The notes under the pieces: generated by a model
Seen by the model: only the letters and a program-made list of their open reading frames with translations
What the model was told of the DNA's origin: nothing
The model's database searches: none
Program-made: the position numbers and the translations under genes
Source: Helicobacteraceae bacterium
Lineage (GTDB): Bacteria; Campylobacterota; Campylobacteria; Campylobacterales; Sulfurimonadaceae
Assembly: GCA_027056525.1 (NCBI GenBank)
Contig: JALUKO010000322.1
Coordinates: forward strand, 1 to 7,266
Length of the DNA stretch: 7,266 nt
Direction of reading: 5' to 3'
Shown: in pieces, positions 5,730 through 7,266 of the stretch
Layout of the letters: the number at the start of each line of letters is the position of its first letter
Numbering within the stretch: the first letter of the stretch is position 1

Positions 5730-7160
5730 ATGAAGGTTCTAAAAAGCTTCAGACCCAATATCCTTGTTGTAGGTGATCTTATGATAGATCACTATTTGTG
5801 GGGAAGTTGTGAGAGAATTTCTCCGGAAGCTCCTGTGCAAGTAGTTGATATAGCAAAAGAGACAACGGTGCTTGGTGGTGCCGGAAATGTTGTCAATAAC
5901 TTAAAGGTGCTTGGTGCGCAGGTGAGTGTGAGCAGTGTTATTGGGAATGATGACAATGGTGTAGAACTTACAAATATGTTACATGATATCGGAGTGAACA
6001 CTCAAGAGATCGTTTTGCAAGAGGGAAGAAAAACATCGAAAAAGAGTCGTGTTATTGCGGTTTCTCAACAAATACTCAGGTATGACAAAGAGAGTAAGGA
6101 CGATATCCAAAAGGAGTCGATAGAGAAGATACTGCACTCTTTACGCTTGAGTGTCTCAAAATATGATGTAGTAATACTTTCAGATTATGGCAAAGGTGTT
6201 TTAACCCCTGAGTTGTGTCAAGGGGTTATAAAACTTTGTAAGCAAAACAGTGTAAAGGTCTTGGTCGATCCAAAAGGGAGTGACTTCTCAAAATATAAAG
6301 GTGCCTACCTTTTAACACCAAATAAAAAAGAGGCGATCCTTGCTACAAAAATTGAGATAGAAGATGAGGAGTCTCTCAAAGAGGCGCTTGTGCAATTAAA
6401 AACAGAGTGTGATCTTGATATTTCACTCATAACACTTTCAGAAGACGGTATAGCTACTTATGATACTGAAGTAAAAGTGTTCCCAACTGTGGCAAAAGAG
6501 GTCTTTGATGTAACAGGAGCGGGAGATACTGTGATCGCTTCCATAGCTTTTGCTCTTGCTGCGGGGAAAAATATAGAAGAAACAGCGGCATTTGCAAACC
6601 TTGCTGCGGGTGTTGTTGTAGGTAAAATTGGTTCTGCAACTGTAAGTATGGATGAGATAGAGGAGTATGAAGCGTCTTTACATAAAAGTACTTCTGATGC
6701 GCATATAAAAAGTTTTGAAGATATAGATACTCTTGTGAAGAGATGCCGTGCCAACGGAAAACGTGTTGTCTTTACAAATGGCTGTTTTGATATACTTCAT
6801 GTTGGACATGTCAAATACCTTCAAATTGCCAAAAGTTTTGGAGATATTTTGATAGTGGGCTTAAACTCCGATGCTTCGGTTTCAAGACTCAAAGGTCCGA
6901 GTCGTCCTGTTAATGTTGCTCAAGACAGAGCGTATATATTGGCAGCTTTGGAAGCGGTTGATTTTGTAGTTCCTTTTAGCGAGGATACTCCGCATGAACT
7001 TATTAAAATGATACAACCTGATGTGCTTGTCAAAGGTGGTGACTATGAAGGTAAAGAGGTCGTCGGAACTGAATTTGCTGGTGAGTTGAGATTGGTTGAT
7101 TTTGTTGATGGCAAAAGTACAACAAGAACAATAGAAAAAATACAAGGAAAACAATGTTAA
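5730..7160 (+). CDS. hldE: Bifunctional heptose 7-phosphate kinase / heptose 1-phosphate adenylyltransferase
   Basis: This enzyme carries out two steps of ADP-heptose synthesis: phosphorylation of heptose 7-phosphate at C1, then AMP transfer to heptose 1-phosphate. The 476 residues match the usual fused form. The N-terminal PfkB/ribokinase domain (about 8-315) shows GDLMIDHYLWG at 15-25, SPEAPVQV at 31-38, GGAGNV at 49-54, SDYGKGVLT at 151-159, TPNKKE at 196-201 and DVTGAGD at 260-266 with the catalytic Asp266. A linker at about 316-335 leads to a cytidylyltransferase-like domain with TNGCFDILHVGH at 349-360 (HxGH nucleotide-binding motif), GLNSDASV at 377-384, RLKGPSRPVN at 386-395 and KGGDY at 435-439. 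The ATG directly follows the hldD TAG with no gap. Only a purine-rich stretch lies upstream, so translation probably depends on hldD. Both catalytic halves look intact. Confidence 0.96.
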   Translation: MKVLKSFRPNILVVGDLMIDHYLWGSCERISPEAPVQVVDIAKETTVLGGAGNVVNNLKVLGAQVSVSSVIGNDDNGVELTNMLHDIGVNTQEIVLQEGRKTSKKSRVIAVSQQILRYDKESKDDIQKESIEKILHSLRLSVSKYDVVILSDYGKGVLTPELCQGVIKLCKQNSVKVLVDPKGSDFSKYKGAYLLTPNKKEAILATKIEIEDEESLKEALVQLKTECDLDISLITLSEDGIATYDTEVKVFPTVAKEVFDVTGAGDTVIASIAFALAAGKNIEETAAFANLAAGVVVGKIGSATVSMDEIEEYEASLHKSTSDAHIKSFEDIDTLVKRCRANGKRVVFTNGCFDILHVGHVKYLQIAKSFGDILIVGLNSDASVSRLKGPSRPVNVAQDRAYILAALEAVDFVVPFSEDTPHELIKMIQPDVLVKGGDYEGKEVVGTEFAGELRLVDFVDGKSTTRTIEKIQGKQC

Positions 7161-7266
7161 AAAAATTAAGTTTAGTAACTGTGAGTGCAGTTTCTGCATT
7201 TGCAATGCACTCTGCAGAGATAAATATAAACAATAAAGATTTAGAGTTGTCTGCAAAAATGGATGT
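7154..7266 (+). CDS. 5' end of a secreted or outer-membrane protein, cut by window edge
   Basis: Thirty-seven complete codons are visible from an ATG that overlaps the end of hldE by 7 nt. AAGGA at 7144-7148, 5 nt upstream, gives a good ribosome binding site. The N-terminus is a typical Sec signal peptide: Lys3-Lys4, a hydrophobic stretch LSLVTVSAVSAFAM, and probable cleavage after HSA at residue 21. The mature chain begins EININNKDLELSAKMDV, an alternating polar/hydrophobic pattern that would suit the first beta strands of an outer-membrane barrel. It loosely recalls YfaZ-like barrel proteins of Campylobacterota, but this is from memory and too short to trust. The function is not recognised. 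The coupling to hldE suggests it belongs to the cell-envelope unit. Confidence 0.75.
   Translation, partial: MLKKLSLVTVSAVSAFAMHSAEININNKDLELSAKMD

Noticed and set aside
6882..7256. Minus-strand open frame of about 124 codons opposite the end of hldE and the start of the next gene
   Set aside because: It runs antisense to the conserved HldE adenylyltransferase domain and to the signal peptide of the next gene, and its Phe/Leu/Tyr-rich product resembles no family.
1..7266. Search for tRNA or rRNA genes, CRISPR repeats, insertion sequences, integrase or attachment sites
   Set aside because: No repeated units, transposase-like products, terminal inverted repeats or tRNA-like folds were seen. 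Nearly all bases are accounted for by the genes listed.

Overview
The window looks like ordinary chromosome of a Campylobacterota member, most likely a Sulfurimonas- or Sulfurovum-like sulfur/hydrogen oxidiser. The basis is the low G+C, the style of the CcoI and CcoS proteins, a small monoheme cytochrome c553-type protein, and a bifunctional HldE. This assignment rests on family resemblance only; no search was run.

Layout. Positions 27-4238 carry five tightly packed + strand genes: gmhA, gmhB, a single-domain asparaginase-like gene, ccoI (copper P1B-type ATPase) and ccoS. Junctions in this block are 0 nt, a 1-nt overlap, an 11-nt overlap and a 9-nt gap, so it reads as one transcription unit that probably began upstream of the window. 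A convergent minus-strand gene at 4318-4608 encodes a small periplasmic c-type cytochrome, with its own terminator (4261-4294) and a candidate -10 box (4639-4644). A 113-nt divergent region then leads into a second + strand unit: hldD (4722-5729), hldE (5730-7160) and the 5' end of a gene for a secreted or outer-membrane protein (7154 onward, cut by the window edge).

How the genes fit together. GmhA, HldE, GmhB and HldD together make the complete ADP-L-glycero-D-manno-heptose pathway for the lipopolysaccharide/lipooligosaccharide inner core: sedoheptulose 7-phosphate, heptose 7-phosphate, heptose 1,7-bisphosphate, heptose 1-phosphate, ADP-D,D-heptose, ADP-L,D-heptose. The pathway is split by a respiratory block. 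CcoI and CcoS mature the cbb3-type cytochrome c oxidase, and the small cytochrome c is the type of protein that could feed electrons to it.

Nothing here is a mobile element, CRISPR array, RNA gene or obvious new defence system. The points most worth a second look are the one-domain asparaginase homologue, which keeps all the N-domain catalytic residues but has no C-domain; the coupling of heptose and cbb3-maturation genes in one unit; a clear G+C difference between gmhB and hldE; and the unidentified secreted protein coupled to hldE.
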